From Blautia argi (lineage in GTDB: Bacteria; Bacillota; Clostridia; Lachnospirales; Lachnospiraceae): 64,000 bases of DNA. This document shows positions 41,555-49,899 of this stretch, one piece after another. A program made the position numbers and the translations under genes. The stretch is from assembly GCF_003287895.1 (NCBI RefSeq), contig NZ_CP030280.1:1123501-1187500 (forward strand), in the 5' to 3' direction. The notes under the pieces were generated by a model. The model saw only the letters and a program-made list of their open reading frames with translations, did no database searches and was not told the DNA's origin. The stretch's first letter is position 1, and every line of letters starts with the position of its first letter.

Positions 41555-42316
41555 ATGAAAATAGCAGTCATTACAGGAGCTTCTTCGGGATTAGGAGTTG
41601 AATTTACAAAGACGATTATAAAGCAGTATCCTAAACTCGATGAAATCTGGATTATCGCAAGACGGAAAGACAGATTGAAAAATCTTGCAAGACATAATCC
41701 AGATAAAAAAATACGTGCGATAACGCTTGACCTAGGTGCTGATGAGGAATATAGCAAACTGGAAACATTGTTATCTGATGAAAAGCCACAAATTAGTATT
41801 CTCGTCAATAATGCCGGCTATGAATGCTCAGGCAATTTTAGAGATATGTCTGCATCAGATATCCAAAATATGATTTCTGTCAATGTAAAAGGATTGACTA
41901 TGGTACAAAGAATTTGTAGTCCATATTTTGCGAAAGATAGTTTTGCTATTATGACATGTTCTGTTTCATCATTTACACCAATTCCACATCAGGCTGTATA
42001 TAGTGCATCAAAAAGATATATCTATGCTTTAGGAAAAGCACTTCGGGAAGAAGAAAAAAGAAATAATGTAAATATCTTATTGCTATGTCCCGGCAACATG
42101 GATACAGAAATGAACCCTAAAGGTCAAGCCAGACCAAGTAAACAGATTAATACCTTACCGTTTCTTGATATGGAGAAAGTAACAAAAAATGCATTAGCTA
42201 GAGCAGAGCATAAAAAAGCAGTCTATACACCTGGACGCTTTTATAAATTTTATCGAGTTGTGAGTAAAGTATTTCCGTCCTCGTTCATCATGTACTTTGC
42301 AAAAAAATTTTATTAA
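41555..42316 (+). CDS. Short-chain dehydrogenase/reductase
   Basis: This 253-residue NAD(P)-dependent oxidoreductase has the Rossmann motif TGASSGLG (7-14), NNAG near 87 and the catalytic Ser with YSASK near 147-151, followed by LCPGNMDTEM. Basic residues after beta-2 (ARRKDR) suggest NADPH. GAGAGGT precedes ATG. It is co-transcribed with the EFR1 gene 12 bases downstream and divergent from TetR. Substrate unknown. Confidence 0.87.
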   Translation: MKIAVITGASSGLGVEFTKTIIKQYPKLDEIWIIARRKDRLKNLARHNPDKKIRAITLDLGADEEYSKLETLLSDEKPQISILVNNAGYECSGNFRDMSASDIQNMISVNVKGLTMVQRICSPYFAKDSFAIMTCSVSSFTPIPHQAVYSASKRYIYALGKALREEEKRNNVNILLLCPGNMDTEMNPKGQARPSKQINTLPFLDMEKVTKNALARAEHKKAVYTPGRFYKFYRVVSKVFPSSFIMYFAKKFY

Positions 42317-42328
42317 TGGAGAGTTTTT

Positions 42329-43105
42329 ATGATTATTTATTTTTCAGCAACAGGAAACAGCCGTTATGTAGCAGAAAGAATTGCTCAGGCAACAGGAGAC
42401 AGAACCGTTTCTATCACTGCATGTATGAAAAATCAGCAATTCCAATTTGAGTTTCATGAAAGTGAGTTTTTAGGAATTGTCAGCCCTACTTATTCTTGGG
42501 GATTACCAGAGATTGTAAAAGAATTTTTGAAGAAAATAAACTTGAACAAAAAACCGTCTTATATATGGTTTATTGCAACCTATGGAACAACCACAGGGCA
42601 AATAGGTAATTTTGCGAATGAAATATTACAAAAGCAAAATATAGAAATTTCGGCATATTTCAGTGTGAAAATGCCAGATACATGGACACCAACTTTTAAC
42701 TTAAGCAATAAAGAACATGTCAGAAAGATAAATGAAAGGGCAGAACTTCAAATAGATTCTGTAATAGATAAAATTATAAATCGTGCCATAGGAGATTATA
42801 TGCAAAGAAAAGTTCCTATGCCTATTGCAAAGTGGTTTTACAATATGGAGTATGATACTATGCGTAAAACAAGTCATTTCCATGTAGAAAATACCTGTGT
42901 AGGTTGTGGACTCTGTGCCCAAAAGTGTCCGATTTCCGCCATAGACATAACGAATAAGCAACCAGTATGGAATCAAGAGCAGTGTGTTATGTGCCTTTCT
43001 TGTCTACACCATTGTCCTAAATTTGCAATTCAATACGGTAAAAGAACGAAAAAACATGGACAGTATGTGCATTTCCCATTATCAGTAAAAGAGAATAAAG
43101 TGTAG
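42329..43105 (+). CDS. EFR1-family flavodoxin-ferrodoxin
   Basis: The 258-residue protein joins an N-terminal flavodoxin-like FMN domain (FSATGNSRYVAERIA at 5-19, SPTYSWGLPEIVKEF near 51) to two C-terminal 4Fe-4S motifs (CVGCGLCAQKCP and CVMCLSCLHHCP). It should shuttle electrons, perhaps to the SDR beside it. GGAGAG precedes ATG. Such SDR/EFR1 pairs under a TetR regulator suggest stress or xenobiotic reduction; that role is inferred. Confidence 0.85.
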   Translation: MIIYFSATGNSRYVAERIAQATGDRTVSITACMKNQQFQFEFHESEFLGIVSPTYSWGLPEIVKEFLKKINLNKKPSYIWFIATYGTTTGQIGNFANEILQKQNIEISAYFSVKMPDTWTPTFNLSNKEHVRKINERAELQIDSVIDKIINRAIGDYMQRKVPMPIAKWFYNMEYDTMRKTSHFHVENTCVGCGLCAQKCPISAIDITNKQPVWNQEQCVMCLSCLHHCPKFAIQYGKRTKKHGQYVHFPLSVKENKV

Positions 43106-43186
43106 ATTCTTACCAAGTAACAGAAAAATATATTGAGGCAGTAAATTATATTTCTTTATAAGTCCATAGGATTTCTATGAATATTT

Positions 43187-43221
43187 CCCGTACAAACTTT
43201 ACGTTTTGTACGGGCTTTTTT
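43187..43221 (+). terminator. Terminator after EFR1
   Basis: CCCGTACAAA pairs perfectly with TTTGTACGGG around an 8-base loop and is followed by CTTTTTT. Confidence 0.9.
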
Positions 43222-43316
43222 ATAGACACATTCTTTTCGTAAGTTAGTGCAACGGTATAAACGGACACTTTAATTCCCGTTTATATATCCCACTTTAACG
43301 GAAAGGGGGTGAGATT

Positions 43317-43736
43317 ATGAGGATATCTTCTTTCGAGCATATCGTCAGGTTACAGTTTAATTCTTTAATGCCGATTATCATTAAGAACAAATTAAAAAGT
43401 CGTTACAGACAGCTTGCAAGACGTTCTAAACTTGAAGTATTGTTTTGCGAAATAGCAGAAACGAAACAGGTTGAACGTGGAACGAATGACACCTATTTTT
43501 ATGATTGTGTATCATTTAAAGTCTTGCACTTTACTATTTATGTATCTGATGAAACACTCGGTACAGCTTTACATAGACTGTCAGAAAAACAGCGTAGTGC
43601 AATTTTATTACGCTATTTTCAAGGCATGAACGACAGAGAAATTTCAGAACTGTACCATGTATCACGTTCTGCTATTTTTAGCAGAATAAGTAGAGGACTA
43701 AAGAAGTTAAAAACGCTTTTAAGCGAAAGGAAGTAA
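43317..43736 (+). CDS. Sigma factor-like protein, Tn916 Orf7 type
   Basis: The 139-residue protein ends in a sigma-70 region 4-like HTH: LHRLSEKQRSAILLRYFQGMNDREISELYHVSRSAIFSRISRGLKKLKTLL. Size and the following gene match Tn916 Orf7-Orf8, which control transposition-linked transcription. GGGGGTG precedes ATG. An 8-bp repeat ATAAACGG/CCGTTTAT lies upstream at about 43256-43284. In Tn916 xis and int would follow; here they are missing. Confidence 0.8.
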   Translation: MRISSFEHIVRLQFNSLMPIIIKNKLKSRYRQLARRSKLEVLFCEIAETKQVERGTNDTYFYDCVSFKVLHFTIYVSDETLGTALHRLSEKQRSAILLRYFQGMNDREISELYHVSRSAIFSRISRGLKKLKTLLSERK

Positions 43737-43741
43737 AAAGA

Positions 43742-43981
43742 ATGAGCAAAGATTATGGCTATCCCTCTTTTGAATTGATTTGCAGAGCGTCAAGTGGAGA
43801 TGAATTGGCAATCAGAGAAATTCTGAAGTTTTATGACACTTATATTTCTAAATTATGCTTGCGTCCTTTTTACCACTCTGAAAGTGGTAAAATCATTATG
43901 CAGGTTGATGAAGAACTAAAAGGAGAAATTTATACAGATATGATGAAAGCAATCTTGAAATTTGAAATACGAGTGAAGTAA
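43742..43981 (+). CDS. Helix-turn-helix protein, Tn916 Orf8 type
   Basis: The 79-residue protein (FELICRASSGDELAIREILKFYDTYISKLCLRPFY...) matches the small HTH_16-type protein that follows the Orf7 sigma factor in Tn916-family elements. AGGAAG precedes ATG, 5 bases after the orf7-like stop. It marks the integrase-side end of a second element remnant. Confidence 0.78.
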   Translation: MSKDYGYPSFELICRASSGDELAIREILKFYDTYISKLCLRPFYHSESGKIIMQVDEELKGEIYTDMMKAILKFEIRVK

Positions 43982-44067
43982 TCAACTGTATAAAAGAAAA
44001 TCGGGAGATACATAGTTACTCGTGCTATCTCCCTTAGTAGTTTTATGGTCATATCAAGGCTCATTCA

Positions 44068-44092
44068 ATCGCGGTAAATTCATGGTAAAATG
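44068..44092. repeat. Arm-type integrase site candidates, right end
   Basis: CGCGGTAAAT and CATGGTAAAATGAG lie side by side after the Orf8-like gene, resembling the pair at 38704-38727 in the same orientation. They suggest that the island ends near 44.1 kb. The stretch 43982-44207 is otherwise empty. Confidence 0.3.
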
Positions 44093-44207
44093 AGTGTTTC
44101 AATATACTTCAAAATGCTTGAAAGTATAGTATTTATGCGGATAATTGAAAATTAGATATAAAATTTCTTATTAAAAAGAGCTTTCAGAAAAGAACTTTTC
44201 GTCTGTC

Positions 44208-44618
44208 TTATTTTTCGTCTTCTTTGGAAAGTTCTTCCTCGCTTTTCAGATTTGCGATGAAATCATGGAACGCCTCTGCGGCTGCCATGTATTCGTCTTC
44301 TCTTTCAATATTGCTTACCACAGGATTGTCGCCTTCTTCTGCATAGCGGAAAAGATAGGTTTCTCCATCTTTGTTTTTGCCGTTTTCATTTAAGGGAACA
44401 AGGGCAATGTATTCTCCAAAGTCTTCTACCGGGAAGGTAGTAAGAACTGCACATTCTAAAACAGAATCATCGTCCAGAGTCAGCTTAATGGTAGGATTGG
44501 GTACATTGGGAATGGTTCCCTGGTTTTTGCCGCCTGCACTGGAGCAGTTTGCTGTACAGGAAGCACAGTCGCTTGGGTTGCAGGAATCCAGATTGGTTGT
44601 ATAGGTTTCTTCGCTCAT
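44208..44618 (-). CDS. DUF1292 family protein with Cys-rich N-terminus
   Basis: The 136-residue protein has a Cys cluster (C14, C18, C21, C25: SCNPSDCASCTANCSS) followed by the DUF1292/YrzB domain (IKLTLDDDSVLECAVLTTFPVEDFGEYIALVPLNE, YLFRYAEE, EDEYMAAAEAFHDFI). The start at 44618 follows GAGGAGG eight bases upstream; an earlier in-frame ATG lacks a site. The Cys pattern suggests metal binding; function is unknown. Confidence 0.82.
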   Translation of the reverse strand: MSEETYTTNLDSCNPSDCASCTANCSSAGGKNQGTIPNVPNPTIKLTLDDDSVLECAVLTTFPVEDFGEYIALVPLNENGKNKDGETYLFRYAEEGDNPVVSNIEREDEYMAAAEAFHDFIANLKSEEELSKEDEK

Positions 44619-44692
44619 GCTTATCCTCCTCATGTGTAATATCTGTTCCTATTCTACCAGAATAGGGAGAGGAATGCAACCACAGAAAGGAT

Positions 44693-44721
44693 TTGCAATT
44701 TTGTCATAGGACAAGTATAAT
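44693..44721 (+). promoter_or_regulatory. Promoter of the ClC gene
   Basis: TTGCAA (44693-44698) and TATAAT (44716-44721) lie 17 bases apart, 35 bases before the TTG start. Confidence 0.65.
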
Positions 44722-44756
44722 GGAAATGTCTATGTTAAGAAAAGGAGGAAAAAAGA

Positions 44757-46329
44757 TTGAAAAAGGGGACATCGCATCTGCTGAAAAGGGCAGAGCATTT
44801 TAAGACGATTCTCACAGCAGAGGGTTTTGTAGTGGGGATTGCAGCAGGACTGGTAGTGCTTTTGTACAGAGTGCTGCTGGAATATGCAGGCAGGGGAATG
44901 GAGCTTGTTCTGGAATACGCAAGAAGGTATCCGGTGCTGGCAGGAACCTGGTTTTTCGTACTGTTTGCCATTGCCTGCATTGTGGGAAAGTTGGTAAAAT
45001 ATGAACCTATGATTTCCGGAAGCGGAATTCCCCAGGTAGAAGGGGAAATGATGGGAAAGCTGGATCAGGTCTGGTGGAAGGTACTTCCGGCAAAGTTTTT
45101 GGGTGGTTTTTTATCTCTGTTTTCCGGACTTTCACTGGGAAGAGAGGGTCCGTCTATCCAGATTGGAGCCATGGTGGGAAAGGCTGTTTCCAAAGCTTTA
45201 AAAAGAGAAAAGACAGAGGAGCGGTACCTGCTTACCTGCGGAGCAAGCGCAGGACTTGCGGCTGCCTTTCATGCGCCGCTGGCAGGTGTGATGTTTTCTC
45301 TGGAAGAAATACATAAAAATTTTTCCGTGTCTGTGCTGGTATCGGTTATGACTGCGTCAATTACAGCAGACTATATATCCAGTGAATTTCTGGGGTTTAC
45401 TTCGGTTTTTCAGTTTGACATCGGCACGGAAATTGCGCCTCAGTATTACGGACATATTGTGATTCTGGGGATACTCCTTGGGATTATGGGAGCTTTTTAC
45501 AACAAAATGACCATGTGGGTACAGGGACTGTATTTTAAGGCAAAAGGACTGAATGAAACCACAAGACTTTTGATTCCCTTTCTGTTAGCCGGTGTGCTGG
45601 GGCTTGTGATGCCCCAGGTGCTGGGCAGCGGACATGAGCTGATTGATATGGCTGCACAGGGGAACATGGTGCTGAAGGCGCTGGCGGTTTTATTTTTGGT
45701 GAAGTTTTTGTTTTCCCTTATCTGCTTTGGCTCCGGTGCGCCGGGAGGAATTTTTCTTTCCGCTTCTGGTTTTGGGCGCACTTCTCGGAGGTATGTATAG
45801 CACCTTTGCAGCAGAATATATGGGACTGGATCCTTCTTATATCAGTAATTTTGTGCTTTTGGCAATGGCGGGGTATTTTACTGCTATTGTAAGGGCACCG
45901 ATTACCGGAATTATTTTGATTTTTGAGATGACAGGGCAGGTGAGCCAGATGCTTTCCATGTCCCTGGTGTCCATTGTTGCTTATCTGGTGGCGTCCGGGT
46001 TGAAATCAGAGCCCATTTATGAAAGCCTTCTGGGCAGTCTTTTGAGAAGGCGCGGTCAGCAGGTGCCTGAAAAGACAGGAGGAAAAATTTTACAGGAATT
46101 TGTGATTTGTCACGGAAGCCTCCTTCACAACCAGAGTATACAGCAGGTAAGCTGGGCTGGAGAGTGTCTGCTTGTGGCAGTAAAGCGAAACGGTACGGAG
46201 TTGATTCCGAAGGGAAAGACAATCTTAAGAGCAGGCGATGTACTGGTAACATTGACTGACGAAGACCATGCGTCCATGGTTTATGACAGTATGAAAAAAA
46301 TGTGTGCAGAGAAAGGTTCTCTGTCCTGA
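44757..46329 (+). pseudogene. ClC chloride channel/antiporter with RCK_C domain, frameshifted
   Basis: The protein is a ClC-family Cl-/H+ transporter with selectivity motifs GSGIPQVEG, GREGPSIQIGAMVG and GSGAPGGIF, ending in a TrkA-C regulatory domain (LLVAVKRNGTELIPKGKTILRAGDVLVTLTDE). After GAPGGIF the frame shifts: one extra T near 45751-45757 (ATTTTTCTTTCCG instead of ...CTTCCG). The next frame continues PLLVLGALLGGMYST to the end. Repaired, it would be about 523 residues and complete. TTG 44757 follows AAAGGAGGA. Real mutation or sequence error cannot be told apart. Confidence 0.85.
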
Positions 46330-46354
46330 GAAGACAGGGAAATGAGGTGACAGC

Positions 46355-48271
46355 TTGAACAGCAATAGGAGAATGACAGAAGAAAAAATACAGGCAGTGC
46401 CGGGAATCCCATACCGTCCAGGGGTGGAGCAAACAGGAAAGGGGCATCTGTTTACCGCAGAGGTGCTGCCTGGTTCCGGGGCAGAGCTGCTCTTATATAA
46501 GGAAAGAGAGGGAAAATCTGAAGTCCTGAGGATTCCTTTTTTGGAAGAGAGTAGAAGGGGAAATCTGCTGTCCCTGTTTGTAACAGGGCTTCCCAAACGG
46601 GAGGTGCAGTATAATTTCTGTATAGACGGTGTGGTAAAGCAGGATCCTTATGCACAGAGTTTGGTTAAAACGCCGGATTTCGGAAAAGAAGAAAAGGAAG
46701 AACCACGAAGTAAATACCGGGAGGAAGCTTTTGCCTGGACAGACAGAGGATTTTTGTCAAAGGAATTATCAGAATCTGTCTTTTATAAGGTACAGGTACG
46801 CAGCTTTACCATGCACAGAAGTTCTAAAGTAAGGAAAAGAGGAACCTTTGCAGGAATGGAGGAAAAAATCCCCTATCTGCAGGAACTTGGAATAACAGGA
46901 GTGCTGCTTATGCCGGCTTATGAATACCGGGAACGGCTCAGGCTGCAGATAAAAGGAAGTCCGTATAAGGAGCTGCAGGATGAAGGTCAGGGAAGGGTAA
47001 ACTGCTGGGGCTATACAGGAGAGGCCTGTTACTTTGCACCAAAGGCAGCCTTTAGCGCTTCTGCAAATCCGGTGAAGGAATTTAAGCATCTGGTCAATGC
47101 CCTTCACGGGGCAGGGCTGGAATGTCTTATGGAATTTTATTTTGGAAGGGAGCTGCCGCCTTCTGTGATGCTGGATATTCTCCGTTTCTGGAAATGCGAA
47201 TATCACATTGACGGCTTTCATCTCATGGGAGAACGGATTCCAAAGGAACTGTTTATGAAGGATGCATTTCTTGCCGGGAGCAAGCTGTTTTTCCATGATG
47301 TGGACGGCAGAGAGGTCTTTGACGGAAAGAAGCCCTTTTATAAAGGCACTGCAGAGTATAACGAAGGTTTTCTCTACTGTATGCGCCGTCTTCTCAAGGG
47401 AGAGGAGGGCATGATAGAGGAATTTATGTTCCGCAGCAGGAGAAATCCTCTTTGTAGTGGTGTCATAAACTATATGGCTGACCAGGACGGGTTTTCTATG
47501 GCAGATATGGTTTCCTATGAGGAACGGCACAATGAGGCAAACGGAGAAGAAAATCAGGACGGTATAGAGTATAACTGTACCTGGAATTGCGGAGCTGAGG
47601 GGCAGACCAGAAAACACAGTATCCGCAGACTACGGCTTCAGCAGATAAAAAATGCCTTTGCTCTTCTTCTTTTCAGTCAGGGAACGCCTCTGATTTATCA
47701 GGGAGATGAATGGGGGAACACCCAGAAGGGCAACAACAATGTATGGTGTCAGGATAATGAGCTGGGCTGGATAGACTGGAGCGGTATACAGGGGCATGAG
47801 AAAATTTTCACCTTTGTAAAAAAGGCCATTGCCCTGAGAAAAGAGAATCCGGTTTTTCACATGAAAGAAGAACCAAGGGGGATAGATTACAGAGCGCTTG
47901 GATATCCGGATATTTCTTATCACAGCAGTCAGGCCTGGTATGTACCAAAGGAAAAAGGACTTCGTTGTCTGGGTATGATGTATTGCGGAGATTATTGCGG
48001 ACAGGATAGAAAATTCTGGTTTGTAGCAGTGAATCTGCACTGGGTTTCCCATGAGCTTGCCCTTCCGGGTATGTCCGGGGAAATTTTCTGGCAGATGGTT
48101 CTGCGCACAGATGAGGAAGAAAACGGAGGATTTCTGGAGCAACAGGAGATGATTAAGGAGCGAACCCTCGTGGTTCCACCGAGAACAATTATGATTTTAA
48201 CAGGAAAGCAGGGCGAAAAGACATGCGGGGCTGGGAACATTTTAAGACGATTACAAGGCACAAGTTTTTAG
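46355..48271 (+). CDS. GH13 debranching-enzyme-like pseudoenzyme
   Basis: The 638-residue protein aligns along its length with GlgX/isoamylase-type glycogen debranching enzymes: an N-terminal early-set domain, a TIM barrel (ELGITGVLLMPAYEY...), NYMADQDGFSMADMVSYEERHNEANGE, LLLFSQGTPLIYQGDEWG, and a C-terminal beta domain. Catalytic residues are lost: the nucleophile Asp of DGFRxD is M291 (DGFHLM), the acid Glu of IAEPWD is H314 (LFFHDVD), and the region IV His is Q377, with D378 kept. It may bind glycogen without cleaving it. TTG 46355 follows GAGGTG. Confidence 0.78.
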   Translation: MNSNRRMTEEKIQAVPGIPYRPGVEQTGKGHLFTAEVLPGSGAELLLYKEREGKSEVLRIPFLEESRRGNLLSLFVTGLPKREVQYNFCIDGVVKQDPYAQSLVKTPDFGKEEKEEPRSKYREEAFAWTDRGFLSKELSESVFYKVQVRSFTMHRSSKVRKRGTFAGMEEKIPYLQELGITGVLLMPAYEYRERLRLQIKGSPYKELQDEGQGRVNCWGYTGEACYFAPKAAFSASANPVKEFKHLVNALHGAGLECLMEFYFGRELPPSVMLDILRFWKCEYHIDGFHLMGERIPKELFMKDAFLAGSKLFFHDVDGREVFDGKKPFYKGTAEYNEGFLYCMRRLLKGEEGMIEEFMFRSRRNPLCSGVINYMADQDGFSMADMVSYEERHNEANGEENQDGIEYNCTWNCGAEGQTRKHSIRRLRLQQIKNAFALLLFSQGTPLIYQGDEWGNTQKGNNNVWCQDNELGWIDWSGIQGHEKIFTFVKKAIALRKENPVFHMKEEPRGIDYRALGYPDISYHSSQAWYVPKEKGLRCLGMMYCGDYCGQDRKFWFVAVNLHWVSHELALPGMSGEIFWQMVLRTDEEENGGFLEQQEMIKERTLVVPPRTIMILTGKQGEKTCGAGNILRRLQGTSF

Positions 48272-48759
48272 TCATGAAATATTGCTTTAAGATTGGACTT
48301 TACAAACAGGGGATTCTTCACGATTTGTCCAAGTATTCCTGGACGGAATTTCGGATAGGCTGCAAATATTATCAGGGAAACAGAAGTCCAAATAATGCAG
48401 AGAGGGAGGCGACAGGGCTGTCTACCTCCTGGATCCACCATTATGGGAGAAACAAGCATCATTTTGAACATTGGGTGGATTACGGTATTCACTGCGATAC
48501 CATTATCCGCGGCGTGCCCATGCCGAGAAAATATATTGCAGAAATGGTGATGGATCGCATCAGTGCCTCCAGAAATTATCATCCGGATACTTATACGGAC
48601 AGAGCGCCTCTTGAGTATTTTCTTGCCAGCAAGGAGAAGCTTTGGTTTGTCCATAAGGATACTAACCGGGATTTGGAGATGCTGCTTCGTATGCTGGCAG
48701 AAAAGGGAGAAAAGGAAACACTGAGTTATATCAGGCACATATATCTGAAAGGAATGTAA
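48223..48759 (+). CDS. DUF5662 family protein
   Basis: The 178-residue protein is of the DUF5662 (catalase-like) family, with a His/Asp-rich core: MRGWEHFKTITRHKFLVMKYCFKIGLYKQGILHDLSKYSWTEF and WIHHYGRNKHHFEHW. The HD and HH pairs suggest a metal-dependent hydrolase fold, but no activity is established. It overlaps the 3' end of the GH13 gene by 49 bases in another frame, so the two are translationally linked. Confidence 0.82.
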   Translation: MRGWEHFKTITRHKFLVMKYCFKIGLYKQGILHDLSKYSWTEFRIGCKYYQGNRSPNNAEREATGLSTSWIHHYGRNKHHFEHWVDYGIHCDTIIRGVPMPRKYIAEMVMDRISASRNYHPDTYTDRAPLEYFLASKEKLWFVHKDTNRDLEMLLRMLAEKGEKETLSYIRHIYLKGM

Positions 48760-48765
48760 GGATTT

Positions 48766-49767
48766 ATGAATGTACAGGTATCACAGGTACTGGAACTTAT
48801 AAAAGGATATTGGGACACAATTCCGCAGCAGTATAAGCTGGTTATTTATCTGGCAGGAGCTGTCTTTGCGCTTCTGAACTGCTTTATGGGATATCGTCTT
48901 CGCAAAGTCTGGGGCTGTATTCTGGGAGTGCTGGCAGGCGCCGGAGGAGGTGGGGCTGCCGGGTACTATTTTCTTCAGGATAAGGTTATGGCTCTGGTGT
49001 GCGCTGCCGGAGGAGCTTTGATTCTTGGGCTTCTGGCCTGGCTTTTATATAAGTTTGGAGTCTTTTTCATGTGTACCGGGCTGGTATACTGCATGATTTT
49101 GGGATTTTTCCAGGATGCGTCCATGACCCAGCATATCCTTGCATTGGTAGCAGGTGTGTTTGCAGGAACGCTGGCACTGGGATATGAGAAGCAGATGGTT
49201 ATTGGGGTTACCGCGATCTGCGGAGGAATCGGAGGTATCCATCTGATTTTTTCCATGATGAACAAAGGGACAGCCGGAGAACTGGTGCTGGGTATCATTC
49301 TGGCAATTATCGGTGTTTTCATACAGGCTGCACCCCTTATGCGGGAGGATGGAAGAGAAACTCCTCTTTTTGGCAGATTCTCAGACAGAAAAGGTATGGG
49401 ACTTCCCACAAGACGAAAGAAAAAAGTAGTGAAAAAGACAAAGGTGGTACAGAAGAAAGCAGCAAAAGAGAAGGCTGCAAGGGATAAGGCGCTGGAAAAG
49501 AGAAGAAAAATTTTTACAGACGATGATTATGATGATGGGGACTATGACAGCGATTATCAGCCGCCCGAGGAAGAGCCAGAGTTTGAGGCGCCTATGGACA
49601 GGGAGGAGCTTGACAAAACGCAGGAGCATCATGTGGGACAGAAGCAGTACGAGCCCCCAAAGCAGCAGATGCCATATATGGGAAGCGGAATAGGAATTGA
49701 CTTGGATGATTTAAACCGGGAATTGTCACAGGAAATTAAGAAGATTTATAAGGACGACAACCAGTAG
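48766..49767 (+). CDS. DUF4203-like membrane protein with charged tail
   Basis: The 333-residue protein has seven to eight hydrophobic segments in the first 205 residues (YLAGAVFALLNCFMGYRLRKVWGCILGVLAG, Gly/Ala-rich spans), as in DUF4203/TMEM198-type proteins. A cytoplasmic tail follows: a Lys-rich stretch near 220-250 (KKKVVKKTKVVQKKAAKEK), then an acidic Asp/Tyr-rich stretch and a Pro/Gln-rich end. It starts 6 bases after DUF5662. Function unknown. Confidence 0.7.
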   Translation: MNVQVSQVLELIKGYWDTIPQQYKLVIYLAGAVFALLNCFMGYRLRKVWGCILGVLAGAGGGGAAGYYFLQDKVMALVCAAGGALILGLLAWLLYKFGVFFMCTGLVYCMILGFFQDASMTQHILALVAGVFAGTLALGYEKQMVIGVTAICGGIGGIHLIFSMMNKGTAGELVLGIILAIIGVFIQAAPLMREDGRETPLFGRFSDRKGMGLPTRRKKKVVKKTKVVQKKAAKEKAARDKALEKRRKIFTDDDYDDGDYDSDYQPPEEEPEFEAPMDREELDKTQEHHVGQKQYEPPKQQMPYMGSGIGIDLDDLNRELSQEIKKIYKDDNQ

Positions 49768-49786
49768 AGGGGGTCGTTCTTTTTTC
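49750..49786 (+). terminator. Terminator after the DUF4203-like gene
   Basis: AAGGACGAC pairs with GTCGTTCTT (one G-U pair) and is followed by TTTTTC. The left arm overlaps the last codons. Confidence 0.7.
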
Positions 49787-49803
49787 ATGAAGCGGTAACA
49801 GAC

Positions 49804-49832
49804 TTGACAAAGAAGGGAAAAGCCAGTATACT
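49804..49832 (+). promoter_or_regulatory. fabH promoter
   Basis: TTGACA (49804-49809) and TATACT (49827-49832) lie 17 bases apart. A palindrome overlaps the expected start site. Confidence 0.8.
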
Positions 49833-49842
49833 GAATTTATAA

Positions 49843-49855
49843 TTTGATAGTCAAA
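49843..49855. promoter_or_regulatory. FabT-like operator of fabH
   Basis: TTTGA-TAG-TCAAA is a perfect palindrome that fits the FabT (MarR-family) pattern TTTGA-N3-TCAAA. It begins 11 bases after the -10 box. A weaker copy, TTTGAATCATAAA, follows at about 49859. FabT itself is not in the window. Confidence 0.55.
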
Positions 49856-49899
49856 ATATTTGAATCATAAATAATAAAAAATAACAGAGAGGAAGAAAA

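Noticed and set aside
45727..46329. A separate short channel-like gene after the ClC ORF
   Set aside because: It is the second half of the same ClC protein in the shifted frame, not an independent gene.
46769..47617. A 282-codon minus-strand open frame opposite the GH13 gene
   Set aside because: It is antisense to a recognisable family fold and has low-complexity composition.
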